A stretch of 64,000 nucleotides of DNA from Verrucomicrobiota bacterium (GTDB lineage: Bacteria > Chlamydiota > Chlamydiia > Chlamydiales > SM23-39). A model generated the notes under the pieces. It was not told where the DNA came from, made no database searches, and saw nothing but the letters and a program-made list of their open reading frames with translations. Positions 8,272 to 17,377 of this stretch are shown piece by piece. Numbering within the stretch: position 1 is the stretch's first letter; every line of letters starts with the position of its first letter. Both the position numbers and the translations under genes were made by a program. Where the stretch lies: contig JAFEGL010000063.1 of assembly GCA_018239895.1 (NCBI GenBank), positions 1 through 64,000 of the forward strand. Reading direction: 5' to 3'.

Positions 8272-8358
8272 AGAGATTGTTAATGGATTCAGATTTCGTC
8301 GCTTTTTGGTCAAAATAATCCCAAAAATCGACAGAATCTAAATTCGTTAACAGTCTCT
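8272..8358. repeat. Shorter palindromic element related to the 173-bp family, copy 3
   Basis: Imperfect inverted repeat with ends AGAGATTGTTAA and TTAACAGTCTCT. The interior contains TTGGTCAAAATAATCCC, shared with the right arms of the elements at 740-912 and 48689-48860. The outer arms differ from those copies. It overlaps the stop codon of the large autotransporter and lies 38 bases upstream of the divergently positioned gene at 8233. It may be a truncated derivative. Confidence 0.65.
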
Positions 8359-11300
8359 TAGAACTGGCCGCCAATCCCGAAGTAGAAGAACGCATTGTAG
8401 GAGTTTTCGTTCTGGATGTACGAGGCGTTCGCCTCGAACTGGAACGAGTTGTAGGCGGTGCCGAGGAGGTCGAGGCCGACGAGCCAGCTGTTGCGGGCTG
8501 CGCCAAACGCGGTGCTCGGTGTGGGGATGGTGGTGAAGTTGAAGGCTGTGAAGTAGACGGTGTGGTCGTAGTTCAAGAACTCGTGCTGCCAGCCGCCGTC
8601 AACTTCGGTGCGGAGCGAGAAGTTGCCCGTGCGCCAGGTGTAGTTAACGCGGGTTCCTAAGATCGAGGTGAGGGAGTTGATCTTTTGGCTGCTGACGTGA
8701 AGGTCGTATATGCCGGCGCCTGTTTCTGTGTAGCTGCTTACGTTAGCTTGGACGAATTGGAGGCTGGCGAGAGGTACGACATGGAAGTCTTTCGGCATGG
8801 AATAAGAGCGATCCGAGAAGGTGTACTCGAAGTCGAAGAAGACGTTGTAGAGGAGTGTTCTCGGTTTGCCGATCGCGGTTGCGCCGATCCCTGCGCTCCG
8901 GTAGGTGGTCGTCCAATTGTAGCCGACTCCGAGGATCCCGTCGATGGCGATATCGGGGTTCATTTTCGGAACCACTGTTCCATAGAGGCTGCCATTGATC
9001 ACGTCAGAGGTAAAGAGTTGATTGTCGCTCGATCTTTGGTAATCGCCGACGACTCCGAGGCCGAGGTAGTATTGTCTTTCGTTCTCGTCAGGGAAGGCGT
9101 AGTCGAAGCCGCCGAGGGCCCCTTCAGAATGGTAGCCGAAGCCTGCCTGGTTTCCTTGGGCATTCACATGGCCGAAGCCACCTGTCGGACCGGCATAAAC
9201 AGACCAGGGTTTTGCGACGGGGCGCTCTCCCGAGACTTTCTCGATGAGTTGCTGCTGTTTTTCCCGGATGACGGGAGATTGGCCGAGGATCTCAGCATCT
9301 TCGGAAGCTGCCATTGAATTGTTTGAAGCGACGAGGCGGTTTTTAGACACCGTTTCGTTTCTGGCTGTTGTCGACGCTTTGGAAGGAAGAGAGAAGCGGC
9401 TCTGTATCTGGTAGCACTTTCTGGTCGTGATGAAGAGGTTGTGCTGGCTGACGTTCGAGAAAGAGGTCTGGGTGGTGGCGCTTGCATGGGCGTGGACAAC
9501 TTCTCGGATGTCGAGTTGAACTGCAGTCGATGTGTATACGAGAGAGGGGATCACTGTGTTGGGGAAGTTGATGAAGGCTGAGTTGTTGTCAAATTGGCCG
9601 AGGAGCTGCTGACCAGAGACTAAGTTGACAGTTTGCCCATCGGTCATTGAAAAGTCTGGGAGGGCTGTGACGTTGAGTGTACCGCCGATGTTGGCTATGC
9701 CGCTTGCCGTAATGCTTCCCAAACTGGTGGTTGAAGAGACATTCAAATTCAGCTCGGTATTGGGAGCCTGGAGATAATCTAACGCGAGGATGGGGCCGGA
9801 GGAGGTGAGAGTACCGTTAGTATAAATGATGTTTGAAGAGCTAGATCCCAAAGTCGCTCCGGAACTGTTGGTGACTGTCCCGCCCGCGATGGTCAAAGAG
9901 CCGCCGCTCCCCGCGAACATTTGTCCATTGTTGGTGACTGTCCCTGAGTTGATCGAAAAGCCAGAGACGGCAGCAGAACTCATGGTTCCTTGATTCGTGA
10001 CGGTGGTTGGACCTGCGCCGCCGCCGATTGTGAAGGCGCCGCCTGAGGTCATTGTAGAGTAGTTGTTGACTATGGCCGACCCGATGTTGCCGCCCAATCC
10101 GCTGATAGTGATGGTGCCGGTTGGGTTGATCGTTCCATGGTTATTGAGGGTGTTCCCTTCGACGTTGATCGAGCCTGGAGTCAGTGTCGCGTAGTTATTG
10201 AGTGTACCGGTGCCAGAACCTTCGCTTAAGTTCCATGTGCTGGTTGAGGTGATTCCTGAATTGGGTCCCAACGTCAAGCTGCCCGAGTTGAGGGAGAAGC
10301 GGGAATCTTTATTCAAGATGATGGGGGCGTTGATCGTATGGTCGCCGGCTGTGATGGTGATTTTTGGTTTCGAGGCAGAAGGGGCTGCGTCGAGGGTAAT
10401 TGTCCCCATCGAGCTAAACTGTTGGATCGTGTAGGAGGTGGAAGAGGAGTTGAAGTTCAAGTCGTGGAGGACAAGAGATTGGGGGGCACTTCCAGCAGCG
10501 TTGGCCAAAGTGACTGTGATGGAAGAGGCCGATACTGTGTTCATATCGGCCACAGCGGCATCGCTCGCTAAACCGCTTGTTCCGGGGGCGCAGCCGCCAG
10601 ACCAGTTAGGACCTGAGACCGAATCGCCCCAGTTGCCGGACGAAGTGCCGATCCAATTTCCATTGTTGCAGGAGCTGCTGGCAAAGCCCAAGATGACTTT
10701 GTTTTCGCTATAGTCGTAGCTGATTGAGGCATTGGTAAAGGCCGAAACGTTGGTTGTAGTAAAGCTGCCGTTTAACTGTTTGCCTGTCCCAGAGGATTGG
10801 AGGAGGATCAGTTCAGTGCTTGCTGTTGGAGTAAATCCTCCGGTATTCGTCACAGTGAGGGTGCCGCCGTTGAGGGTGATTCCGCCTGTTGTCGCGATGT
10901 TGCCGAGGGGAGAGGCTGCGTTCGTTGGGACATTGAGAGTAAGGAAGGAGCCTGTATTTTGTGTATAAGAACCTGAGGTGATCGTGGCGCTGCTCGTGAC
11001 AGTCCCTGAGTTGGTTAAGCTGCCTACAGTTGTGTTGAATGTTTGGAAGGCTGCAGTTCCTCCGCTAGCTACTGTGACTGCCGAGCCGTTACCAAAAGGG
11101 CCTGCGCTGCCAGAGGTTGCAACACCAGCTGTCAGCGTACCGCCATTGATGGTTGTGGCGCCCGTATAAGTGTTGAGGCCGTTTAAGGTGAAGTTTCCAG
11201 TAGTTAAGGTGAGTCCGCCGCCTGAACCGGAGATAACGCCTGAGAAAGTGTTGCCGCCTCCGTTTGCAATGGTCAATGTTCCCGATCCAAGGTTCACGAA

Positions 11301-14300
11301 GCTGCCAGACGGGCCGGTTAAAGAGCCGATACGATTGTTGAAGCTCCCAAGAGCCAGCGTGCCGCCGCTTGCGAGAGTCACTGCCGAGCCGTTACCAAAA
11401 GCTCCATTGCTGCCTGTGGTCGCGACGCCGGCTGTCAATGTGCCGCCGTTGATTTGAGTGGGGCCGGTGTAGGTGTTGAGTCCGCCTAAAGTGAGATTGC
11501 CAGTTGTCAAGGTTAGTCCGCCGCCCGAACCAGAGATGATGCCGCTAAAAGTTTGGCTGCCTCCATTGCTGATGGTCAAAATGCCTGACCCGAGGTTGAT
11601 GAAGCTGCCCGATACGCCGGAGAGGCTGCCGATGGTGTTGTTGAAGGTGCCGAGAGCTAAAGTGCCTCCGCTCGCAATCGTGACGGCAGAGTTGTTGCCG
11701 AATGCACCGTTGGAGCTTGTTGTAGCGACGCCTGCGGTTAAGGTGCCGCCATTGATGGTTGTCCCTCCCGAATAGATATTGAGACCGCTGAAAGTCTGCG
11801 TTCCCGATGTGAGGGTCACGCCGCCGCTCCCAGAGATCACGCCGCTGAAAGTTTGGCTATTTCCGTTGCCGATAGTCAAGGTACCGGTTCCTAAGCTGAC
11901 TGAACCTGCTCCAGCTAGGCTGCCGATGCTGTTGCTGAAATTGTTTAGGCTCAAGGTAGCTCCACTAGCCACAGTCACCGCTGAACCCACGCCAAATGCG
12001 CCCGAAGGAGGTGAAGTTGTGACTGAAGCGACGCCCGCTTGCAAGGTACCAGCGTTGACGACAGTTGCCGCTGTATAGATGTTGGCTCCGCTCAACGTCA
12101 GAGTATTTGTGCCGACTTTTGTGAAGGTGGGGGGCGTTGCAGAGGTCAAATCGCTGGCGATTACTTTATCGATCGTCATTGCGAATCCGTTCGTATCGAT
12201 CGTACCTGAGGACATAAAGACGACTGAAGAGGGGAAAGTGTTGTAGGTATTTCCAGCTTGGAAAATACCGTTTCCAGTATCTCTGAATACCAGCTGCAAA
12301 GTGTTGGGTGAATAAGCGTCAGGAGCGACACTTAAGGTGCCGTTTTCAATGATCGTCAATCCGTTATAGTTGTTGCCCCCCGTAAGAGTCAGAGTTCCTG
12401 CTCCAGCTTTCACTAGGTTGTTGCCGCCAGTGAAATATGAGGAGACCGATACAGCATTCCCGTTGGTATCGATGGTACCTTCGGTAGTTAATGTGAACGG
12501 TATGTTGATTGCAGATCCGCCTGTAAATGGAGCCCCTGCTTGGAACGTTCCGCCGAAGGTAGTGAATGTAATTGCGGTTGTAGAACCCAAGCTGGTGGGT
12601 GTTAAATTTAAGACCCCGCCTTCAATCTGGATGGGTCCAGCATTTCCATTGGATCCAGTCAACGTCAAAGTCCCTTGCCCTAATTTTGAAAAGACGCTCC
12701 CATTTCCTGTAATGGAGCCGCTGATGCTGGCGTCAAACGTGTTGGTTCCAATGATTGCTGGTCCATTGATTACGAGAGAGGCTGTGGTTGTTGTGTCGCT
12801 GCCGATCTCGATATTTCCGCCGCCGGTGCCAAAGACCAGAGAAGATGTTGATCCGAAGGAGAGCATATTTAAGGTGGTGCCGCCCGAGAGTGTTGTAGTC
12901 CCTGTGTAGTTATTTGCTCCCATGAGAGTGAGCGAGCCGCCCGTCAACGCGATATTGCCGCCGGTGCCTGATATCTGACCGTAGAAGGGGTTGATGGTTC
13001 CCGCAGTGACAGTCAAAGTGCCGGTGCCGAGAGTACAGAAACTCCCCGTATTGCCAGCGAGACCACCGACAGAGACGGAGTTGTTGTTGAGAGCGAGTGT
13101 CGCACCGGTTGAAACGGTGATGTCGGAGTTTGTGCCGAACGCAGAGGAAGATCCCGCCTGCAAGGTGCCGGCTGTTACGGCTGTTCCGCCAATATAATTG
13201 TTGCCTCCTCCCAAAGTCAGAGTGCCGGTTCCCGATTTGGTGAAGGTTGCGCCAGGGCCGGAGATGGTTCCATTGAGGGTTACGGCATTGCCGTTCGTGT
13301 TGAAACCGCCGACATCAGTGAGAGTGATGGGGATCGAAGAGGTGATCGGCATGAGAGTTGTCACCGTTCCGCCGCCTGATATGAATGTAATTCCTGAGGT
13401 AGTTCCAAAACCATTCACTTGAAGGTTAGAGCCGCCTTGGAGCGTGGTTGCACCAGTATAAGAATTGGAGATGTTAGTTAAGGAGAGGGTCCCCGAAGTG
13501 AGGGTGAATCCCCCTGCGCCGGGGCCGACGACGCCGGAGAAGGTGCCGCTATTGCCCTGACTGACTGTGACGGTTCCTGCTCCGAGAGTCAAGGTTCCAG
13601 CTCCAGTCAAAGTTCCAAAAGTCAGGTTGTTGCCATTGATATCAAGAGTTGCACCCGACGCCACCGACACGTTGGTGTAGGTACCGAAAGCGTTGACCGA
13701 TCCAGCTACTAAAGTACCAGCGGTGACGGAGACTGTGCCGGGAGCTGCCATGGAGCTGAAAGTGTTGTTGCCGCTCAGGGTCAATGAGCCACTGCCGGCG
13801 AGGGTGACCCCCCCGTTGGTTCCTGTAATCGATCCTGGATAGGTGATTGTTCCGCTGTTGGTGATCGTTAAGTTCCCTGTGCCGAGTTGTACTGTACTCG
13901 CTGCAGTACCCGAAAGGGTGCCGATTGTGATGAGGTTATTGTTCAGATTTAAAAAGGAGCCGTCGCTTAAGGTCACATTAGACAAGCTGCCGAAGGCGCT
14001 GGCTGATTGCGCTTGGAGATTTGCCCCAGTCCCCAAGGTTGTGGTTCCGGTGTAATTGTTGAGTCCTTTTAAAATGAGAAGGCCGCCAGTCAAATTTAAG
14101 TTTCCCGGTCCTGTGATGGCACTGGTGATCGTATTGCCGGGGGTGTTACTTGAAATTTGCCAGGTTGCGCCTGAATTGAGTGTGATGCCGCCTACTTGGA
14201 TGTTTGAATTAGAAGCGCCGTAGGTCAGGGTTTGGGTGGAAGCGATTGTGAAATTGCTTCCGCTTATGGTGTAAGCATCTGAAATAGTTAAGCTTCCTAC

Positions 14301-14549
14301 AGTCAAAGTGCCAATATTATTGAGCACATTCGTCGATAAGGTTGGAGTGTGGCTTGACGCAAGGGGGAAGATCAGGTTGTCACCATTCGAGGGGACTGCG
14401 TTTCCACTCCAATTTCCGGCCACGTTCATAGGACAGTTTGTGGCAGGCGTTGTCCCTTGCCATGTATCTGTCGCCGCGAAAAGTCCGCATTGAGTTAATA
14501 AAAATAGTGAGACGTATCTGTTCAATTGACATTTTTCCATATGTTTCAC
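8358..14549 (-). CDS. Giant autotransporter with passenger-associated repeats
   Basis: A 2063-residue type V secretion protein. N-terminus: signal peptide (NRYVSLFLLTQCGLFA), then TDTWQGTT. The passenger (about 30-1700) is Gly/Thr/Ser/Asn-rich with many PATR-type repeats such as NTYTGATTINGGTL and SGSGGLTLTSG, which should fold as a long beta-helix outside the cell. Three ~99-residue blocks near the middle are almost identical. Residues about 1360-1700 form a second, more divergent repeat region. A polar linker rich in Ser/Gln/Lys follows, then an autotransporter beta-barrel of about 290 residues (from KPWSVYAGPTGGFGH) ending in the outer-membrane signature FGIGGQF. The start is GTG 14549 or ATG 14540; neither has a strong Shine-Dalgarno. 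Likely role: adhesin or surface coat. It is unlike Pmp proteins, as GGA(I/L/V) and FxxN motifs are not prominent. Confidence 0.9.
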   Translation of the reverse strand: MKHMEKCQLNRYVSLFLLTQCGLFAATDTWQGTTPATNCPMNVAGNWSGNAVPSNGDNLIFPLASSHTPTLSTNVLNNIGTLTVGSLTISDAYTISGSNFTIASTQTLTYGASNSNIQVGGITLNSGATWQISSNTPGNTITSAITGPGNLNLTGGLLILKGLNNYTGTTTLGTGANLQAQSASAFGSLSNVTLSDGSFLNLNNNLITIGTLSGTAASTVQLGTGNLTITNSGTITYPGSITGTNGGVTLAGSGSLTLSGNNTFSSMAAPGTVSVTAGTLVAGSVNAFGTYTNVSVASGATLDINGNNLTFGTLTGAGTLTLGAGTVTVSQGNSGTFSGVVGPGAGGFTLTSGTLSLTNISNSYTGATTLQGGSNLQVNGFGTTSGITFISGGGTVTTLMPITSSIPITLTDVGGFNTNGNAVTLNGTISGPGATFTKSGTGTLTLGGGNNYIGGTAVTAGTLQAGSSSAFGTNSDITVSTGATLALNNNSVSVGGLAGNTGSFCTLGTGTLTVTAGTINPFYGQISGTGGNIALTGGSLTLMGANNYTGTTTLSGGTTLNMLSFGSTSSLVFGTGGGNIEIGSDTTTTASLVINGPAIIGTNTFDASISGSITGNGSVFSKLGQGTLTLTGSNGNAGPIQIEGGVLNLTPTSLGSTTAITFTTFGGTFQAGAPFTGGSAINIPFTLTTEGTIDTNGNAVSVSSYFTGGNNLVKAGAGTLTLTGGNNYNGLTIIENGTLSVAPDAYSPNTLQLVFRDTGNGIFQAGNTYNTFPSSVVFMSSGTIDTNGFAMTIDKVIASDLTSATPPTFTKVGTNTLTLSGANIYTAATVVNAGTLQAGVASVTTSPPSGAFGVGSAVTVASGATLSLNNFSNSIGSLAGAGSVSLGTGTLTIGNGNSQTFSGVISGSGGVTLTSGTQTFSGLNIYSGGTTINGGTLTAGVATTSSNGAFGNNSAVTIASGGTLALGTFNNTIGSLSGVSGSFINLGSGILTISNGGSQTFSGIISGSGGGLTLTTGNLTLGGLNTYTGPTQINGGTLTAGVATTGSNGAFGNGSAVTLASGGTLALGSFNNRIGSLTGPSGSFVNLGSGTLTIANGGGNTFSGVISGSGGGLTLTTGNFTLNGLNTYTGATTINGGTLTAGVATSGSAGPFGNGSAVTVASGGTAAFQTFNTTVGSLTNSGTVTSSATITSGSYTQNTGSFLTLNVPTNAASPLGNIATTGGITLNGGTLTVTNTGGFTPTASTELILLQSSGTGKQLNGSFTTTNVSAFTNASISYDYSENKVILGFASSSCNNGNWIGTSSGNWGDSVSGPNWSGGCAPGTSGLASDAAVADMNTVSASSITVTLANAAGSAPQSLVLHDLNFNSSSTSYTIQQFSSMGTITLDAAPSASKPKITITAGDHTINAPIILNKDSRFSLNSGSLTLGPNSGITSTSTWNLSEGSGTGTLNNYATLTPGSINVEGNTLNNHGTINPTGTITISGLGGNIGSAIVNNYSTMTSGGAFTIGGGAGPTTVTNQGTMSSAAVSGFSINSGTVTNNGQMFAGSGGSLTIAGGTVTNSSGATLGSSSSNIIYTNGTLTSSGPILALDYLQAPNTELNLNVSSTTSLGSITASGIANIGGTLNVTALPDFSMTDGQTVNLVSGQQLLGQFDNNSAFINFPNTVIPSLVYTSTAVQLDIREVVHAHASATTQTSFSNVSQHNLFITTRKCYQIQSRFSLPSKASTTARNETVSKNRLVASNNSMAASEDAEILGQSPVIREKQQQLIEKVSGERPVAKPWSVYAGPTGGFGHVNAQGNQAGFGYHSEGALGGFDYAFPDENERQYYLGLGVVGDYQRSSDNQLFTSDVINGSLYGTVVPKMNPDIAIDGILGVGYNWTTTYRSAGIGATAIGKPRTLLYNVFFDFEYTFSDRSYSMPKDFHVVPLASLQFVQANVSSYTETGAGIYDLHVSSQKINSLTSILGTRVNYTWRTGNFSLRTEVDGGWQHEFLNYDHTVYFTAFNFTTIPTPSTAFGAARNSWLVGLDLLGTAYNSFQFEANASYIQNENSYNAFFYFGIGGQF
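11083..11981 (-). repeat. Three tandem ~300-bp repeats inside the autotransporter gene
   Basis: Three consecutive units of about 99 codons, each starting with AVT(V/I/L)ASGGTLAL and ending with TINGGTLTAGVATTGSNGAF-like sequence. They are markedly more similar to one another, at DNA and protein level, than to the rest of the passenger. This indicates recent duplication and a region prone to unequal recombination, so copy number may vary between strains. Confidence 0.75.
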
Positions 14550-14583
14550 TAATAAGGGATCTATTTCGATTCGTCAAGTAAAC

Positions 14584-14620
14584 AAACAAAAAAAAATCCA
14601 GGAGGAGAGCCCCCTGGATC
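14584..14620 (-). terminator. Rho-independent terminator of the GH64-like gene
   Basis: On the minus strand the stem ATCCAGG/CCTGGAT (14596-14619) is followed by a run of nine or more Ts. It lies 28 bases after the stop of the upstream secreted protein gene and just before the autotransporter start, so it separates the two transcription units. Confidence 0.85.
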
Positions 14621-14647
14621 CGTTAAGTTCTTAAACTTCAGTTATAA

Positions 14648-16591
14648 TTATCCTGGCCAAGGGGGCGGAGCGCTGTTGTACTGGATCAGGAATGAGGGGT
14701 TAGTTTGGGACCCGCTAAGGATAAACTCAACGCTTTCTAGGAAATATTGGTCGGTGCTCGAAAAGGAGCTCGTTGCCGAAATTGGCGTGACTACTTGCCT
14801 GAGCAAATTGATATTGTATGTGTAGACGATAGAATTGAAGGTAAAATTGATCTGGAATGGGTGGGTCGAATCGGCTGTAACGGGCCCCAACAAGGTAGTC
14901 GTTGTTGTTGAAGCTGGCGTCGTCACCGTGGTCGTGCCATTATAATAGGTAAAGGAGACTCCAACGCCCCCCGCTGCCGATCCGACAGTTACCGTATAAG
15001 TATAAGAATCGTTTGCGATATTTGGGATCGGCGTCCCGGACAAACTTCCTAAAGTCATTACAACATATGGCTGAACCGATCCGGTAGCTGAGGATGGATT
15101 TCCGTATTGATCCTGGATCTCCATCCCGTTGATGATGCCGCTCATGTTCAAAAGGTCGTCGTAGTCATACCCGTAAGCAAGGCCTAGGTTGGGGTTGGCG
15201 GTTCCAACAGCACCATGGCTAACGAATTGGGGGTGGAGGACTGCGTCATAGACGTTATACCAGGGGCCTTGCGCATAGTTATTCGGATTTAAGAAGTAGG
15301 TTGTTCCCACATAGCCGCTTGTATTGTTGACAAAAGGACTGCCCATTGATGTCGCCGTAGGATAAGGGAAATACCCGATCGTAAATAGGGCGCTGATCAA
15401 TTTAGAAATCTCATTTGTATAAGCTGTACTTGTGTTTGTCGGCGTAAAGGGCCAGACTGAACCGCTCAGCAGCTGCTCGGTGGTCAAACTATTGAGCGCC
15501 AAGAAAATCGGGCTGGGACCTCCTCCTGAGAGGCAGGTAAACTTGAGGGTAAGAGTCGATGATTGGGTAGGATCTGAGGCCATTTGATAAATAGCCGTGG
15601 GATTATTTGCCGGGAAAATCTCAAACGTCAAAGGATTTCCCGTGTTGGTCGTATTATAATAGTTGTAGACCGTTTGCATATAGCTTTGGCTGGCTACAGG
15701 CCCTGTTGAAGTATTCTGAGCAAAAGTCGGCGGAAAATATTTTTGAGGAACTTTTGCCCCTTTGAAGTTGGCGCTTTGACCGAGGCTCAAGCTATTTTTA
15801 GCGGCTAGGATCCGGGTATAGGTCGTGGGAGTAGAATCGGTATATGGGTTATTGTAGTAAGCAAGACCAAGAACTCCCCAGGTATTCGGCGTGACCTGTT
15901 TAGTTGTGAGCCCAGTATTTGTCGCAGTAATGATCGATTCCCGGGTGGTCGTTGGCGTGAACCCAGAAGGGGTTGAGACTGCATTTACAATTGGGGTGTT
16001 GCTTGGGTAACTATAGGTTTCTAGTTGCATGGGGAGGCAAAAGTAGTCGACCCAAGAGAGGTTTAGGTAAAGAAGTGTCGCGGATAGTGTGCCCGGGACA
16101 AGGCCGAATTCAATATCTTGATAATAGGTATAGTAGTTTGGGTCGGTGATGGCCGTTACGGACGAATCGTTGATTGCTAAAACGCCCGTTTGCGGGTTGA
16201 AGGCTGTTGCTAGATACATCGGATTGTTGATGGAAAAATAGGCCCGTGCCGCGCTGTTGATTGGAATATAAAAAAGAAAGGCGGGGTCTGTCTGGCCAGT
16301 ACCTGTAGCAGTTGGCAACGCCGACAAGAGGACGCTCGAGTCTGCAGAGCTAGGAGTTCCTGAAGGAGTTGGATAAACATATTGGCAATATCCATTCACA
16401 TCGGGAACTAAGAAGCAAGGTAGGCCGCTTGGATCGTTTCCGTGGGCGACGAAGTAAATTTGATTTGCATTCAAAGTCGTGCTGTTGACAACGACGATGG
16501 GGCAGTAATTTTGTTTCGGCGCCGGTGGGACGCTATAAGCTCTTTGGCCTATGAGGCAAAAAAGAGCGAGCAAACTGAAAAACCTTTTCAT
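14648..16591 (-). CDS. Secreted GH64 / beta-1,3-glucanase-like protein
   Basis: A 647-residue exported protein with signal peptide MKRFFSLLALFCLIGQRAYS. The N-terminal half matches the layout of GH64 laminaripentaose-producing beta-1,3-glucanases (thaumatin-like fold). It has VVNSTTLNANQIYFVAHG, then AYFSINNPMYL near residue 118, then DIEFG and SWVDYFCLPMQL. Glu161 and Asp182 fall in the positions of the family's acidic catalytic pair. A central 200-residue region with NNPYTDSTPTTY and YYNTTNTGNPLTFE is also GH64-like. The C-terminal ~150 residues are Thr/Ser-rich and may be a beta-sandwich. ATG 16591 is chosen over 16603 because GGAGA lies just upstream. A beta-1,3-glucan target in an amoebal, algal or fungal host is inference. 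Confidence 0.65.
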   Translation of the reverse strand: MKRFFSLLALFCLIGQRAYSVPPAPKQNYCPIVVVNSTTLNANQIYFVAHGNDPSGLPCFLVPDVNGYCQYVYPTPSGTPSSADSSVLLSALPTATGTGQTDPAFLFYIPINSAARAYFSINNPMYLATAFNPQTGVLAINDSSVTAITDPNYYTYYQDIEFGLVPGTLSATLLYLNLSWVDYFCLPMQLETYSYPSNTPIVNAVSTPSGFTPTTTRESIITATNTGLTTKQVTPNTWGVLGLAYYNNPYTDSTPTTYTRILAAKNSLSLGQSANFKGAKVPQKYFPPTFAQNTSTGPVASQSYMQTVYNYYNTTNTGNPLTFEIFPANNPTAIYQMASDPTQSSTLTLKFTCLSGGGPSPIFLALNSLTTEQLLSGSVWPFTPTNTSTAYTNEISKLISALFTIGYFPYPTATSMGSPFVNNTSGYVGTTYFLNPNNYAQGPWYNVYDAVLHPQFVSHGAVGTANPNLGLAYGYDYDDLLNMSGIINGMEIQDQYGNPSSATGSVQPYVVMTLGSLSGTPIPNIANDSYTYTVTVGSAAGGVGVSFTYYNGTTTVTTPASTTTTTLLGPVTADSTHPFQINFTFNSIVYTYNINLLRQVVTPISATSSFSSTDQYFLESVEFILSGSQTNPSFLIQYNSAPPPWPG

Positions 16592-16626
16592 GACTTTCTC
16601 CAAAACTATAAAAATTTCTTTGAGAA

Positions 16627-16655
16627 AGTATGATAAAATCTAAATAATTTGTCAA
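16627..16655 (-). promoter_or_regulatory. Sigma-70 promoter of the GH64-like gene
   Basis: On the minus strand a perfect -35 TTGACA (16650-16655) is followed 17 bases later by CATACT (16627-16632). The expected start near 16620 leaves a 28-base leader with a GGAGA Shine-Dalgarno. The -35 overlaps the stop region of the methyltransferase gene, so this is an independent transcription unit. Confidence 0.75.
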
Positions 16656-17377
16656 AAAATTCTTTGTTTTCTGATCTCGGCTGCAGCGATGGCGAAGGCG
16701 CAGGCGACATTGAGCGAATTTTTCATGCCGACAAGAGGAATCTCGACGAGGTAGTCAGCTTTTCCAAGCCACTCGTCTGAAATTCCATACTCTTCGTTTC
16801 CTAAGACGAGAGTGAAACTTTCCGGAAACAAGAATTCGCTGACCTTGGCTGCTTCATCGCTTGTATCGAGGGCGATGATAGGCCGGGGAAGATTCTCTAG
16901 ATTTCCTTTAAAGCAAGGGACGATCTCTGCTGCGCCCATGGCAGTCCTTTGGACCTTTTCATTGTCGATGAAGGGGGTGCTCTCAGAAAAATAGACCGCT
17001 CCGATCCGGAGCGCTTCGCAGGTGCGCAAAATGCTTCCGACGTTGTAGGCGGAGCGGAGGTTGTCGAGATAGATGGCGTTATTGGGAAATTCAGACTTTG
17101 GCATCCGATCGCCCGTTCGGATCGAAGGGAGCAGGTTGTGCTCTTTCAGCGACAACCCAGATTCTTTCAAATGCCAGTGGTAGCGGTCGGCCAAAATTTT
17201 TACATCAGACAGAGTGAAGGGACCGAGCTTCATCCATTCGAGCAGATCGCTGTAATATTCAAAAGCCCCTTGATCGAGGCTGTTCCACTGCTCGAAATAG
17301 CTCTTCAATAGCTCGGCGCATTTTTTGTGCCGCTGGCGCAGATTCAGATCTAAAAATTTTCTCTTCGAAAATTTCAC
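16652..17377 (-). CDS. SpoU/TrmH-family RNA 2'-O-methyltransferase
   Basis: A 241-residue SPOUT-class methyltransferase that should methylate a ribose 2'-OH in tRNA or rRNA using S-adenosylmethionine bound in a trefoil knot. The three SpoU motifs are visible: motif 1 LRSAYNVGSILRTCEAL (Asn112 region), motif 2 FTLVLGNEEYGISDE, and motif 3 IPLVGMKNSLNVACAFAIA. The N-terminal 100 residues are helical and not the usual small L30e-like domain. The start overlaps the end of the ABC-F gene by four bases, so they are probably co-transcribed. The exact RNA position modified cannot be read from the sequence. Confidence 0.88.
   Translation of the reverse strand: MKFSKRKFLDLNLRQRHKKCAELLKSYFEQWNSLDQGAFEYYSDLLEWMKLGPFTLSDVKILADRYHWHLKESGLSLKEHNLLPSIRTGDRMPKSEFPNNAIYLDNLRSAYNVGSILRTCEALRIGAVYFSESTPFIDNEKVQRTAMGAAEIVPCFKGNLENLPRPIIALDTSDEAAKVSEFLFPESFTLVLGNEEYGISDEWLGKADYLVEIPLVGMKNSLNVACAFAIAAAEIRKQRIF

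Noticed and set aside
10198..14055. Series of plus-strand open frames of 60-180 codons within the autotransporter
   Set aside because: They are reverse-strand readings of the Gly/Thr-rich repeats, giving Pro/Val-rich peptides with no start signals.
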